From contig JAPEIS010000014.1 of assembly GCA_029531795.1 (NCBI GenBank), positions 1,798,001 to 1,862,000 on the forward strand: a stretch of 64,000 bases of DNA, given 5' to 3'. The notes beneath the pieces are model-generated. The model made no database searches and had not been told where the DNA came from. It worked only from the letters and a program-made list of their open reading frames with translations. Numbering within the stretch: the first letter of the stretch is position 1; each line of letters opens with the position of its first letter. This stretch comes from Sclerotinia nivalis (Eukaryota; Ascomycota; Leotiomycetes; Helotiales; Sclerotiniaceae). The translations under genes were made by a program, and so were the position numbers. Below, in pieces: positions 26,298 through 37,570 of this stretch.

Positions 26298-27132
26298 ATA
26301 TTCAAGGTATTTTATCCTACGCCTTTCAAAGGGCTATCGCAGTCGTGTCTCAGCGAGTTTCTTGGCGGGCACTTGTACGAATCATCCGCAATCCGCAATC
26401 TGCAATTGTATCCAGATGAGGATTCTCGTCTAATAAAGAGGTATGTGTCAAGGCCGTACTCCGGGGACATTATATGGCATTGAGCATTACGCACGTGAAT
26501 CTCACTCAGATTTACCTTCAATTCCTCTTATTCTCGTGTCTTTTATAGCCTGTATTCATAACGCAGCAATAAGATACCAACATTCATTCCATAGGAAAAT
26601 TATACATACATAATAGCCAAAATGAAATTTCAAATGCACCAACATTGTATTGAATGTCTGAATCGAGAAGAAAGCCTATTAACAGAAATGACAAAGACTG
26701 TGATATGCAATCAAAGATTTTTAGTGTGCTGATATTATGGTTTGCCCCTGGTGTAGTTATATATATATATATTCATCGCAGCTTTATTTGATTTATTATA
26801 CTTAGTAGTTCTATGTACTTTAGAGCCGAGATGTGTTTAACTAACTGGATCAATCTTGCATTGATGGTGTTGTGTATTGTTGGTCTCTGGTGGTTTCGCT
26901 TGTAAAAGGGGTGTTAATGTAATTTCTTACCTGGTCATGACTAGTTTCTTTCTAGATTTTTTTCCCATAAAAAGTCCTTTGAGTTGGTAGAGTGAGGGAG
27001 CGTGTATATATTAGTACTTCAATTGTATTGTTTTTACTAGCTGCAAGGATATCTTTTACAAATGCGCTCGCAAATTTAATGTTCGTTCTTCCTCCAAACT
27101 CATCCCAATTCTATTAGGGTCTCACTTCCGAC
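26298..27132. other. Intergenic, AT-rich
   Basis: Gap between the coiled-coil locus and the 3' end of the decarboxylase gene. It contains a short TA run at about 26758-26770. Nothing else seen. Confidence 0.4.
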
Positions 27133-28374
27133 TCAAGCAGTCAAATGTTTCTCAGTCATCTCAGGACCCCCACCGACACCAGTCAAAATAACCCTGCTGA
27201 CACCGTCTTTCAGAACCTTTTGTGCCCTCTCATCAATATGCTCCGCACTCTTGCTCTCTACCTCCTTTCCATTCCATCCATCTACACCCTCCAGCACACT
27301 CTTCAACGCACCAGCCACCAACTCAATGTTCTCCTCCTCAAAGTAAATAACAGCATTTGGACCCGCATCAAAAGTATACGCCGCAACCGTCTTTCCAGCC
27401 GCCTTGTTAATATCCTCAACAGATCTAATGGCTGCCCTACTAACATCATTCAGATAGAAAATCGGTGGGAATGTATCCAAACACGTTGCGTGGAAACTAT
27501 TACTATCCATCATGGTGACTCTTGCAAAGCCCTCGAAATCTTTCTCTTTAATCGCTCGCTCCATTTCCTTCATATGTTCCGGAACTACATTCTCCGCTCT
27601 CTGTTTAAAAAGTTTCGATGTCGCTACTGTGATTTGCATACCAGAGGTACTAGAAACTCCCTTCTTCTCCGCAGAAACTACGAGAATGAGAGCGCGCATA
27701 GTAGGCCAGTGGGAAGCGGGTGCTACTTCCACAGCAACAGAATCAGATCCGTCTTCTTTCTGGCCCATCTCCCAAGCCACATAACCACCAAACAAAGAAC
27801 GACAAGCAGAACCACTACCCTGTCTCGCAATTCTTGATAGTTCAGTAGGATTAGATTTTAACTCATACAAGTTCGCAATAGCTCTAACGAGCGCCGCAAA
27901 TCCTGCAGCAGATGAAGCGAGACCTGCAGCGGTGGGGAAATTATTTTCTGAGATGATTTTTAGAGGATAAGATGCGAGTTTTGGGAGGGAGGAATTGGAT
28001 TCTTCGAGGGCAGAACGTAAGGAGCGAAGTTCTCGGAAACAGGCTTGAGTACGGGCATTGGAAATATCTTGAGGAGAGCCATTGAGGAGGAGGGTATCTT
28101 CGGTGAAGGTGGAGGAGCAAGAGGCAGTAGTGTGGGTGCGGAGGTCGTTTTGGGAGAGGGTTACTGAGATGGAAGAGTTTGTTGGGAGGTTTAGTTTTGC
28201 ATCGCGTTTTCCCCAATATCTGGTGGGTGAGAGAATATGTGAGTTGAAGGGTGTTGAGATGGACAATAGAGTTAAGTACAAGGGGATTGAGTAGAGGGGT
28301 AGCTTTACTTACTTAACTACTGCGATATTAACTGGAGCCGTTGTACTGGCTTGATAAATCTTTGTGTCTGCCAT
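27133..28374 (-). CDS. ERG19: Diphosphomevalonate decarboxylase
   Basis: Two exons (28374-28313, 28219-27133) give 382 residues, typical for the family. The start MADTKIYQASTTAPVNIAVV runs over the intron into KYWGKRD, the conserved N-terminal substrate-binding segment. The GHMP-kinase phosphate loop region reads NFPTAAGLASSAAGFAAL (about 114-131), with SGSACRSLFGG after it and DAGPNAV near the C-terminus. The enzyme uses ATP to turn mevalonate 5-diphosphate into isopentenyl diphosphate in the cytosol, the last common step toward ergosterol and other isoprenoids. It is divergent from the haem lyase gene. The intron follows AA|GTAAGT. The frame is intact. Confidence 0.97.
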
Positions 28375-28721
28375 ATTGAGAGGATTTGAACTGAAGGTAA
28401 AGTAATAAAGTTCACTCTCTTTCGAAAAGGTACACAAAGAGTATTTATTTCAATATTTCAATAGTCTCCTTAGGAAATTAAAGGTCCCTCCTTATTGACA
28501 ACAAACCCCAGTTCCTCCACCCAACCACTGCAAAATATCAAGGCGGTCAACATTTACATATCGGGAAAAGTATAATCCGTCAACATGGTACAAGGATTCA
28601 CCAATCAAGAGACATAATTCAACGAGGGTCAAGGCAAAATAATATTTTGAAGCTTCATTCGATACGGATTATTTATTTGTATTAACAATCACACTTTATT
28701 TACAAGAACACAACCATAAAA
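28375..28721. promoter_or_regulatory. Shared divergent promoter region, ERG19 / haem lyase
   Basis: 347 bp lie between the two start codons, with A/T-rich stretches near each. No specific factor site is called. Confidence 0.45.
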
Positions 28722-29617
28722 ATGTCCAAAAACGATTCAACTCAAGGCATAGAAGCCTGTCCAGTTGACCATGCAACACGCTCCGCATGGCTCAAAAACA
28801 ATTCCAGTAAACCGCCTTTTCCAGGAGTAACCCCTCCAGCGAAACCAGGCCCAAGTTGTGATTCTTCAACCGTTGACCAAACCACTTCTTCCACCCATAC
28901 GCCCTCTAGTTTCTTCTCTAGACTATTTTTATGGGACAATTCATCCTCAACGCCTTCTCAACCGCCATCCGCCCCCAAACCCACCCCCTCTCAACCCCGC
29001 CTAGGTCTTGACCGCGAAATATCTACCATTCCCCGCGCCTCCCCTACCCCAAATGATACCCCATCCTCCTCCTCTACATCTCACCCTGCAAACTCCGAAT
29101 CTGAGTCAGGCGTCTCCGCATCCGGTAACTGGATTTACCCCTCCGAAAAAATGTTCTTCGAAGCCATGAAGCGCAAGGGCCATCAATCTGACGCCGCAGA
29201 TATGAAAACGATTGTTCCCATCCATAATGCTGTGAATGAGCGAGCATGGAAGGAGATTAGGGAGTGGGAGGCTGGGTGGGGAAGCGAGAAGTATGTTTCC
29301 TTCCAAAAGTTATGTGATGTTATATGAACTAACAAACTTCAAGATGCGGTGGACCTCGTCTCCATTCTTTCCTCGGGCTATCCCAAACGCTCTCTCCAAA
29401 AGCCCGTATAAATACGCTTCTAGGCTATACCGCCCCTTTCGACCGTCATGACTGGGTTGTTGATCGTTGCGGCAAGAGAGTCGATTACATAATAGATTTT
29501 TATGCAGGCAAAGCCTCTCCCGATGGAAACGGAAAACTAAATTTCTTCCTAGATGTTCGACCCAAGTTGAATACATTGGAGGGATGGAAGATGAGGGCCT
29601 GGAAATTATTGAACTAG
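28722..29617 (+). CDS. CYC3: Cytochrome c haem lyase (holocytochrome c synthase)
   Basis: Two exons (28722-29290, 29344-29617) give 280 residues. An N-terminal Cys-Pro-Val motif (EACPVDH, residues 12-18) is of the type that binds haem. A Ser/Pro/Thr-rich linker follows, then the catalytic HCCS domain: WIYPSEKMFFEAMKRKG, the VPIHNAVNE segment with its conserved His, and after the intron CGGPRLHSFLGLSQTLSPKA, RHDWVVDRCG and VDYIIDFYAG. The enzyme joins haem to the apocytochrome's CXXCH motif in the mitochondrial intermembrane space. Fungi can have separate lyases for cytochromes c and c1, and sequence alone does not settle which this is; the layout fits the cytochrome c type. The frame is intact. 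Confidence 0.92.
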
Positions 29618-31125
29618 AGCTCTAGATTGGGAAGAAGAGGGAGAGTTGGGGAAGGCCGGTCAAAACCCCGAGATCATGCGCCGTAGCCACAACTATATGG
29701 CTTCAAACTTGTCACGAAGAAAAGATGGACGAATACCACAAAATTCTGGCGTGGTTCGAAACCGGAACGATGGGTGATTGATTCCCTAAGCAGTTTAAGA
29801 ATGGATTCTGCTGTACTTCCACTGCTTACATCCTGCCGCGAAAGATATCCAATGACGATCAATTCCGATGCAGCTCGATAAACTATTTGCAAAATAAATA
29901 TTTAATTATTGGAATTTAGTGGATATGCGCCAAATACGCCGAGAAAAGTGTAAATCATATCTGATTCATTGGAAACTCAACTCTGCACTTGAGATTATCC
30001 AGAGAATATTTAGTTCTGGGAATGAGGCGAAGGAAGGAAAGAGAGAGGATAGCATGTATGATTAACGAGCGGGATGGATGATAAACTAGATATTGGATTA
30101 TATAGGTCAGGTGTTACGGTGTCTCTGTTCGGATGAACCCATTGGTTTTCACGTAAAGGTTAAAGGAGATACTCTCTGCTCTAGTTGAGCTGTACAATAT
30201 GCAGTCAGATGCAATATATAACAAATATATCAAAATAAAAACGGGCAGCGGAAACATACAAGAACATCTAGATAGATAGCCTGGCACGCAATGTATAACA
30301 TAAATCGCATCAAACTTTCAAATATTTGATATGCCTCATATCACTCCATCATCATCAATATCTGATCACCGACCTAGACTGAACACCCAAATTATCTTTT
30401 AAGTCTTCTAAATCTTATAATACTAGTACGCTCCAATATAAATATAAGAATATGAATCGATATTTAAACCCTCATCTACCTTCAACACTTCAACACTTCA
30501 AAGTTTTTGGTAATTACTCTACCGAAGTTAACGCGTTTCAAGAACTCAGAAAAGAAACTTAAACACCCAAATCATCTCTCATCTCTCATCTCTTAAATCT
30601 TAATCCCTTTAATACTCATACTAATATTCTCTTATATATATATATATTTATATAAACTCTCTCAATACTTTAACACTTTCAATATCTTAAAGTTTTTAGC
30701 AATTACTCTTCATTATTAAATTCAAGTTTATTCTTTGAAGGTTTATAATATATATATATATATATATATAAATATATAATTCTTAATCTTAATCTGCTAA
30801 ATTAGACTTGGGGATAGAATAGATTTCTGAGGCTTTTTGTGTATAGTATATATGTATATATTATATAATTATCACCTTTTTCATAAGTAGGGGTTTTTTT
30901 TTTGCAGATTTATTTATATGTTTAGTGCCATTTCGAAGTTCGATATTTCGAATCGAATTTATCCATCAATTGATCCATCCATCCATCAAATGAGCTTTCA
31001 TACTTCGAAGTCATATTTCGCAGAACGCCATTATCCAACTTCAAATCCAAATCTAACAACCCAGAAATCACTCACTCAATCACCGTACAATCTCACAAAA
31101 ACTCCCACCTCCAACCTCCAAATCC
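29618..31125. other. Intergenic, AT-rich with TA microsatellite
   Basis: Convergent gap of 1.5 kb between the haem lyase and RUS genes. It becomes very AT-rich from about 30400 on. No coding evidence. Confidence 0.5.
30743..30779. repeat. TA dinucleotide microsatellite
   Basis: A near-perfect alternating TA run. A second shorter one lies at about 30636-30656. Confidence 0.9.
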
Positions 31126-33044
31126 TCACTCCATCATCCCCCTCTCCACCGAAACAACAAGTCTACTCCCAGCCCTAACCTCCATAGCCGACGTATCGAG
31201 ATCCCAGCCTCTATTTCGTAACTCCGTGTAGAGATTTGCTTTCTGCTTACATGTAGATGATTCTTTAAGCGATTCTTCCATCCATTTTAGAATGTGTTGG
31301 TTGCTTGTATTCGTTGGTTTGCTAACAGCAGAGGAGGAGGGAGAGGAGGAAGAAACGGACAAAGCCCACACAGCATGAAACCAAGCGTCTAGTTGGACGG
31401 AGGGAGCAGTGTTCTCTTTTAGGATTACGAGGAAGGTGTTTTGGCGGTGGGAGTACCACATTATATAGCCTTGATTTTTGTATATCTTGAGCAGGGAACT
31501 GATGATTGGACCGGTTTCTTCTTTGTAGCTTCCGGAGATGGTGGGACCGGAAGATATCGAGGAGAGGATTTCTCGCAAACTAACTCCGACTTTGCAGTAG
31601 CCGAGTATAACGCCTTGGATATCACGAATGGCACCATCTCTTTCGAAAATGCGTTCTTGGCGTGATATATCTTTGGGGGTGGGAAGATCAAATCTAGGCT
31701 TCTCATTGTTTAGATTTGAGATGAAGTTTGAAATGACTAGATTTGCTCGTTGTCTATTGAGAGTGCGCATTGTAACGGAACGTACAGCCAAATAGTTCGT
31801 ACCGAGATGTATGGAAAGGAGAGTAATTAAAGCAATCCAAGTAGCTGTCTGAGACGATATTCTGGAGACGACGAAAGTTCCAACCAGCATACCAAGGAGG
31901 GATATGAGAGTCTCCTGACTTGCATCTTTCTATGATTGTGTTAATATCGCCCTATTACCCCTAAAATAAGAAAACTCACAGCATTCAACTCCGCCAAATT
32001 CCCCTGCTTAGCAAAATGAGCACTCAAACTAGCCTTTGAGCTCCCTGCCGCCACTCCGCACAAAGATTTACAAACACTCGAGGCACTCAAGAGAAACACA
32101 CGAGGAACCTTGGGGAAAGCAGGCGATATGCAATCTAAAATCATAGCGGCATCATTAAAGATATCAGCCATTAGACGATATTTTTTGCATTCGGGCTCTA
32201 GGGCGCTGCCGAGTCGGTGAGCGAAAAGAATGGTAGCTATACGACCTGCTGATTCTTGGAGGATGTTGAGGAGAACTGCGCCGGTTGCTGATGCTGTAGA
32301 ATCGCCTACGCCGAGTCCTGAAGCTGGGTTAGATTGTAGGACAGGAGTTTAGATGATACATTGTGCCAATATTGCATCAAGGAAATCCATAACAGGAATG
32401 CCAACAGTGTAGTGGACCAACTCAGACAATGGTCTGTGACAACGTTGTACCAAAGAAATCCAAACAATAGACTGGTGCAACATATTCCCAAAAAATCCCA
32501 ACAACCCTCCATACCACCGCCAAAGTCAAACCAGCTCAAAAATGAGAAAAACCCACCTACCCTGAAGAACCGCCCTACTAGCCAGCAACCCCGCAATCGT
32601 ACTAGCAAAAGCCTGCACGGAATCCTTCTTCAAATCAGCATATTCTCAAATAGCCCCAGCGCTTCCCCTTCCATTTTCATCCCAAGAATCCTCACATAAA
32701 ATTGATATCTATTAATCTCTATTAGCCTATTGAGTCTCTCACTGATATGAGGAAAGTACATAGTACATACGCAGTATAATCCTCAGTCACACTATCCGGA
32801 TATCCAACTGGGAGGAATGCTCCAGTTAAGCTTGAGACCCATGTTGATGGACCTTTGGGTATCTATTTCGTGTTATGATTAGTTGAAGATTTTGCGAGAA
32901 TCGACAATGGCGGAGAGTACATACATGGATATCGATTCGGCAACCTTTCTGATCGGGAGAATTGCTATGTGTATGTGATTGAATGTATGTAGCGATGAGT
33001 TTGCCGGATTGGTTTATTTCTTTGATTTCCTCTAGCTCTGACAT
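31126..33044 (-). CDS. RUS (root UVB-sensitive)/DUF647 family membrane protein
   Basis: Six exons (33044-32925, 32862-32771, 32708-32696, 32624-32561, 32317-31980, 31929-31126) give 476 residues. Family landmarks occur in order: TGAFLPVGYPDSV, YQFYDSVQAFAS, LQGLGVGD, AGRIATILFAHRLG, a DILNDA-type segment read as DIFNDAAMILD, GNLAELNAKDASQETLISLL, then hydrophobic GMLVGTFVVSRI and a C-terminal soluble tail. Exon 3 is only 13 nt but is needed to read YQFY. Plant relatives act in UV-B sensing and vitamin B6 balance; fungal roles are poorly known, so no function is assigned. Several hydrophobic stretches suggest a membrane protein. The frame is intact. Confidence 0.88.
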
Positions 33045-33759
33045 GATTGGAGGGTGGATATATCTTGTATGGATTGTTAATTATTCCTATAGCTGTTATT
33101 GCTATTTGGGATGTATCAAATATTTATTGACAATCGGATGATGTATTTACGGAAGAGGTGACGTAACGGATAGGAATCATTCTTGGCGATTGGTGGTCAT
33201 TTGAATTCGAAATAAGTTATAACTATTTGTATGTTTAATGAGCCAGGGGAATATCAATGTCACGAATGTGTATGTGTGTTTCCAAATACGACACTGAAAG
33301 TTGTAGACGGATAAATCAATTTAGAACTATGATGCGTGCACGTGATGTGGTATATTTTGATTTAATTATATTCTTGCTTCACTCAACTTATCTGATGATT
33401 CCGAGAACCATTCCTCAAAAGGACTTTCCCCAAAACCAATACTCCAGAGTAAAGTCAGATCAGAATAAGTCCGATAGGAAACATGATACCTGCCCCGACT
33501 TCCCTGCGAAAGCAACTTTTCCGTGCCACTCGTCCGAACACACATCCCTTTTGTCCATCCCAAACTGCATAACCGTGACTTGGAGCTTATATTCCCTCTG
33601 ACCTGAGAAAGTCTCTATTGATTAACTTCATCCATCTATCGCTAGAGCTTCCTAAAAGTCGTAGTTTTCATGGGTATATCCCGCCTTAATCCATCACTTT
33701 TCCGTAGTGAGCCATAATTGTACAATAGAGTTTCTTCTTCTCCTTCTCAAAGTTCAAAC
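33045..33759. other. Intergenic: RUS promoter and KGD4 3' flank
   Basis: Both neighbours are on the minus strand, so this holds the RUS promoter and the 3' flank of KGD4. No coding evidence. Confidence 0.4.
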
Positions 33760-34232
33760 TTAGCAAACAACTGTAGCACCACCGGTTTCGATAGCATCAA
33801 TCTCGGCAAGGTCAATTGGAGTACGTCGGAAACGTGCAGGTAATTCGTTGCGATCGAAGTATTCACCCTTGTTTGGAGCGATGGGGCCTAAAGCTCTACC
33901 GGAGAGAGAACCGATTGTGCCGTCGTTACTGGCACTGCGACCGAGTGGACCATGTTGTTGGGCCTTTTGTCTGTAGGAAGAAAAGGAAGAGGAAGACTTT
34001 TGGGCCTCAGCAAAGCCCGCTGGAAGTTCGTGGCTTGGGGATGCTGGATGTGGTCGAGCAGAGTGATCGATGGAGGCTATGAAGTTGTTAGAATGAAATG
34101 ATAGAATGCATTGAAGATTGGATGATACATACAAGGGACCGATCTCTTGCCCATGAACTTGATCAATGGAGTACGCTCAGAGTGAGCAGCAGCAGCAGCA
34201 GAGGCTTGACGGAGAACTTTGGTCGCAAACAT
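33760..34232 (-). CDS. KGD4: Kgd4/Ymr31-like subunit of the alpha-ketoglutarate dehydrogenase complex (MRPS36 family)
   Basis: Two exons (34232-34133, 34076-33760) give 138 residues. The protein starts MFATKVLRQASAAAAAHSER, a basic, Ala-rich mitochondrial presequence, followed by PLIKFMGKRSVP and, after the intron, IDHSARPHPASPSHELP. The C-terminus has FDRNELPARFRR and DLAEIDAIETGGA, the conserved end of this family. Long annotated as mitoribosomal protein YMR-31, the family is now known in yeast as Kgd4, which fastens the E3 subunit to the 2-oxoglutarate dehydrogenase core in the matrix. The middle of the protein is a loose linker. The frame is intact. Confidence 0.88.
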
Positions 34233-35675
34233 CTTGATAGTTGAGAGAAGATTTAAAAGTAATTACGAATAAAGATTTAATTGACTTGAAAAGATGTGCA
34301 ACCTGGAAAGAAGTTCAGAATCGTCTGCCTCTGTTTAACTTGCTGGAGAAAGATTGTTGTAAGTTAAGTTGTCAAAACGAAAAGAGCTCGGAATTTCAAA
34401 AGCTTTGAAGATGGTGTGGGTGGGACAAGATTCGGAATCCGGATGGGGGTATTTATTAGATGATAATGGGGTTTTTGAACACCTCTTGAAAAAAAGAGGT
34501 TGGTCTTGTGTATGAAGTTGTAAATGTTTGAACTTTTGTTGGCTATGTAGGCTAATGTTTTTCTAACCAAATAGAATAATAAATAAGAAAGAATAAAAGG
34601 GCTTTTCAAGGGAAATCAGCAAATCCAACAGTCTTTAATAGAATTCAGAAGAGGTTCTCTCTTGTTGGTGCAGGTGCGGGGTTAGTCATTAATAAAAGGC
34701 CACCTCCGATATATTTTTGATTTTTGATTATCGACAATTTCCTCAGACGATAAATTATCAATCAATTTGGGTTTTCCTTATCGGACATCCGTTCTTTGAT
34801 TATCCATTGGTTGACGGATTGATGGTGTGATGTATGTATCAAGGATCTAAATTCTAGACGGTATCAGAGCATTTTTCTATCCCCAGAATGCTTCGCTTTG
34901 CAGGAAGGGCGTGCATCGCTAACATTTGGTATTTTGGGACATTCAACGGTTGGTCCGGGTAGATGGGTCTTCACAAGCCAAAGGATTGAGATTTGAGATT
35001 TGAGATTTGAGATTTGAGATTTGAGATTTTGAGATTTCCAACAATCCTTCATTCATGATTAACATATGATATTTGTTATGATGGACCAACCGAGGATTTT
35101 GCTTTTTTTTTTCTTCTTCTTTTCCTTTATGCAGTTGAAAATGTTCGGATTATGTAGGGTCAATTCAATAACCTTTAAGCGAGCGAGATAAAGATAAAGC
35201 ATTATTGGCTCATTGGTTCATTGGTTAAAGTGAGTTTATCCCAACCAAGAAAAGCTCAAAGCTCGAAATCCCTTCCCTATCAAGCTCTTTCAGCCTCGAT
35301 AGCCTTGTCTGGTTCTAAACTCTGGGGCCGTCTGGGGAAAGTTTATAGAGTTAATACAGAGGTTTCACAAGCCGGAGTCCCATTCATTCATATCAAAAAT
35401 TGAATGCCATCTATTCCTCTACCTATTCTTGGGAGAAGCTCAAAATTGGAAAAGCCTATCTTCCCATAATACCAACAACACGGTCTCATAAAAGTACCTA
35501 TCATGATTTGAGCACTATCTGATTTCCACGCACCACCTCTTGAACTCAAATCTCACCGCGGAAAATCTCCCTTATTTAAGTATACCACAATAAGCAAAAA
35601 CTTACACTCCTCGCCTCGTGTAAGACTTTCCCTCCGTACTTCGGCCTCCCCAAACTCAATCCTTGCCAAATCATC
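34233..35675. other. Intergenic: KGD4 and MED18 promoters
   Basis: Divergent gap of 1.4 kb. It contains the GAGATTT tandem array at 34986-35037 and a T/C-rich run at 35103-35128. No coding evidence. Confidence 0.45.
34986..35037. repeat. 7-nt tandem repeat, TTGAGAT unit
   Basis: About seven consecutive 7-nt units, the last with an extra T. It looks like an ordinary minisatellite, likely length-variable. Confidence 0.9.
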
Positions 35676-36631
35676 ATGCATGAGCTATTCCTCTCAGCAT
35701 CAGTGGATAGCGAAGATGTCTCTCGTGCTCTGCGGATACTACAAGGCTATTGCGGTATGATACCACAGCCATTTATTCGACGACGATTAGTATTCGAAGG
35801 TCCTCGGAGTCGGACCAATTTGAAAGGTCTTGACCCTTCCTTTCTCAAGAAGCAACCGCCGAATAAACACTTCTGGTGGAAGAATCTTAATGACCAGCTG
35901 ATTCGTCAATCTTATGTTCTTACTCTTATATATGATGTTGATAGAAGTCAATTTGGTCAGCCAGCAAAGGAGCTTGGTAGTGGAGAGGATAAACTGTAAG
36001 TACTTTTCGTTGCTGACATGCCAATGAATGCGATGATTCCAAAAGGCTTTCTATGTCTCCGTAAATGGTTATTAACTAAAAACAGGGGTCTCCTTCCATG
36101 TGATGAGGTGCCAGGTACTTTACGATGGAACGATCTCCCAGATCCAGCAAATGCCGCCATTGTGAATAGCAGGATGTTCATTGCGATTGACAATGAAAAG
36201 TCATTATGTAAACTTTTACAAGACAGCAGTCACCGGTACGTTTAATCACTACTAGAGAATCATCCCAGTCATTAAACATCTAAAGATTCACGCGAGAGAT
36301 TATTCAAGAATGTCACCGGACAGTCCACAACAATATAGTTTTCACACTTAGTCGTTACTTTGAAATCCCTTACGAGTTTCAAGAAGTTGATAGCATGTTA
36401 CGTCCTAAGGTCAACAGCAGGTTGCCGCCATTTGAATTGTTGGAACCGTTTGATGCTGAAGACAAATGGATTCTAACTGCTAGTGTGGAGGTTCAAAATG
36501 GAAGCGATCCTGATCATATGAAGAGTGCAATGGCGGAGTTATCGGGAGTCCAAGAGGAATTTAGAGGATGTTTTGCTCTAAAAGCAGCAGATAGGCATAC
36601 CTTCGATACCAAGGTAAAAGTCCAGTCTTGA
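35676..36631 (+). CDS. MED18: Mediator complex subunit 18
   Basis: Three exons (35676-35995, 36086-36235, 36286-36631) give 271 residues. The start MHELFLSASVDSEDVSRALR is the typical Med18 opening strand-helix. LQGYCGM and a RRRLVFEGP strand follow, then, after intron 1, LRWNDLPDP and, in exon 3, FTREIIQECHRTVHNNIVFTL and ILTASVEVQNGSDPDHMKSA. The fold is an RNA triphosphatase-like beta barrel. Med18 sits in the Mediator head with Med20 and helps join Mediator to RNA polymerase II. The frame is intact. Confidence 0.93.
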
Positions 36632-36925
36632 GGGAGATATCTAGTAAGATACTACTATGATTAGATGAACGAGGGGTTGTCCTGAGCCGCTTCGCCTGGG
36701 ATGGGAATACATTTTCAAGAAATCGTGGTTTGCTGCTATGGCTGTCCATCATGCATAGAGGCCATGATGAAGATGAATACGTAGGAACCAGCACAATCGA
36801 TATAGAAGAATGAACTTAAATACGTGAAAATGTTGTATTGTGTACACCATCCCCCAACCCTTCTAGTTTTCAATACCAATCGGTTCAAGCTATCCTCCCA
36901 ATGTAACATCCACTAACAAAACCCT

Positions 36926-37227
36926 CTATTGGTTCTTGCATGTTTGCCAGACTGCAATGCCGAACGGAGCACCTATAGCCAATATTAGTATGACTCTCTA
37001 TTACCCCCCTCTCAGCGAAGCTGTTCTTCTCACTCACCGAATCCAACAGCCATGAATCCCCAGTATCTCAAAGCAAAGAATCTTGTGTTTGGGTTGAATG
37101 GAATGTTGCTTCGTGGTCCCTCAGGGTAATGGTATGGCGAACCCATTTGAGCGCGGGTAGAGTGGAAGCCACGGCGGGCGACCATTGAGGTTGTGGAAGA
37201 TGCGCGGACGGCTGCTCGGGATAACAT
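36926..37227 (-). CDS. COX8: Cytochrome c oxidase subunit VIII (COX7C-like)
   Basis: Two exons (37227-37038, 36972-36926) give 78 residues. A presequence rich in Arg and Ser (MLSRAAVRASS...RRGFHSTRAQ) is followed by the mature start SPYHYPEGP, NIPFNPNTRFFALRYWGFMA and, after the intron, GAPFGIAVWQT, which complete the single transmembrane helix. This is a small accessory subunit of respiratory complex IV in the inner mitochondrial membrane. The short last exon (47 nt) is fixed by homology across a GGTGAGT donor. The gene is divergent from MTR4. Confidence 0.93.
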
Positions 37228-37570
37228 CTATTAACAATACATCAGTAATTACTCCTGCGGCGGCCCAAACAGTAAGGTATTACCTTGAGTATTGGGTTCT
37301 GGTTTGTATTTGGAGGAAACAGTCAATCGGATGATTTTGATGAAGCTTGGTTTGGCACTAGTGAGGAGGGAACAACCAGAAATTTTAGTGCCTAAGGCTA
37401 AAGAATGGGACTTTATCAGAGATAGTGCCCGGATAGTGGGTGGCCGGAGAGCGATAATAAAAAAATATCTTTGTTCATTTCACATCTTTGACTTTTTGAT
37501 AATTTTAAAAATAATCAACACACCGCAATTGCCTTTTCATCCTGATTAATGCGGTAGGATATACTTCAGT
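37228..37570. promoter_or_regulatory. Divergent promoter region, COX8 / MTR4
   Basis: 343 bp between the two start codons. No specific motif is called. Confidence 0.4.
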
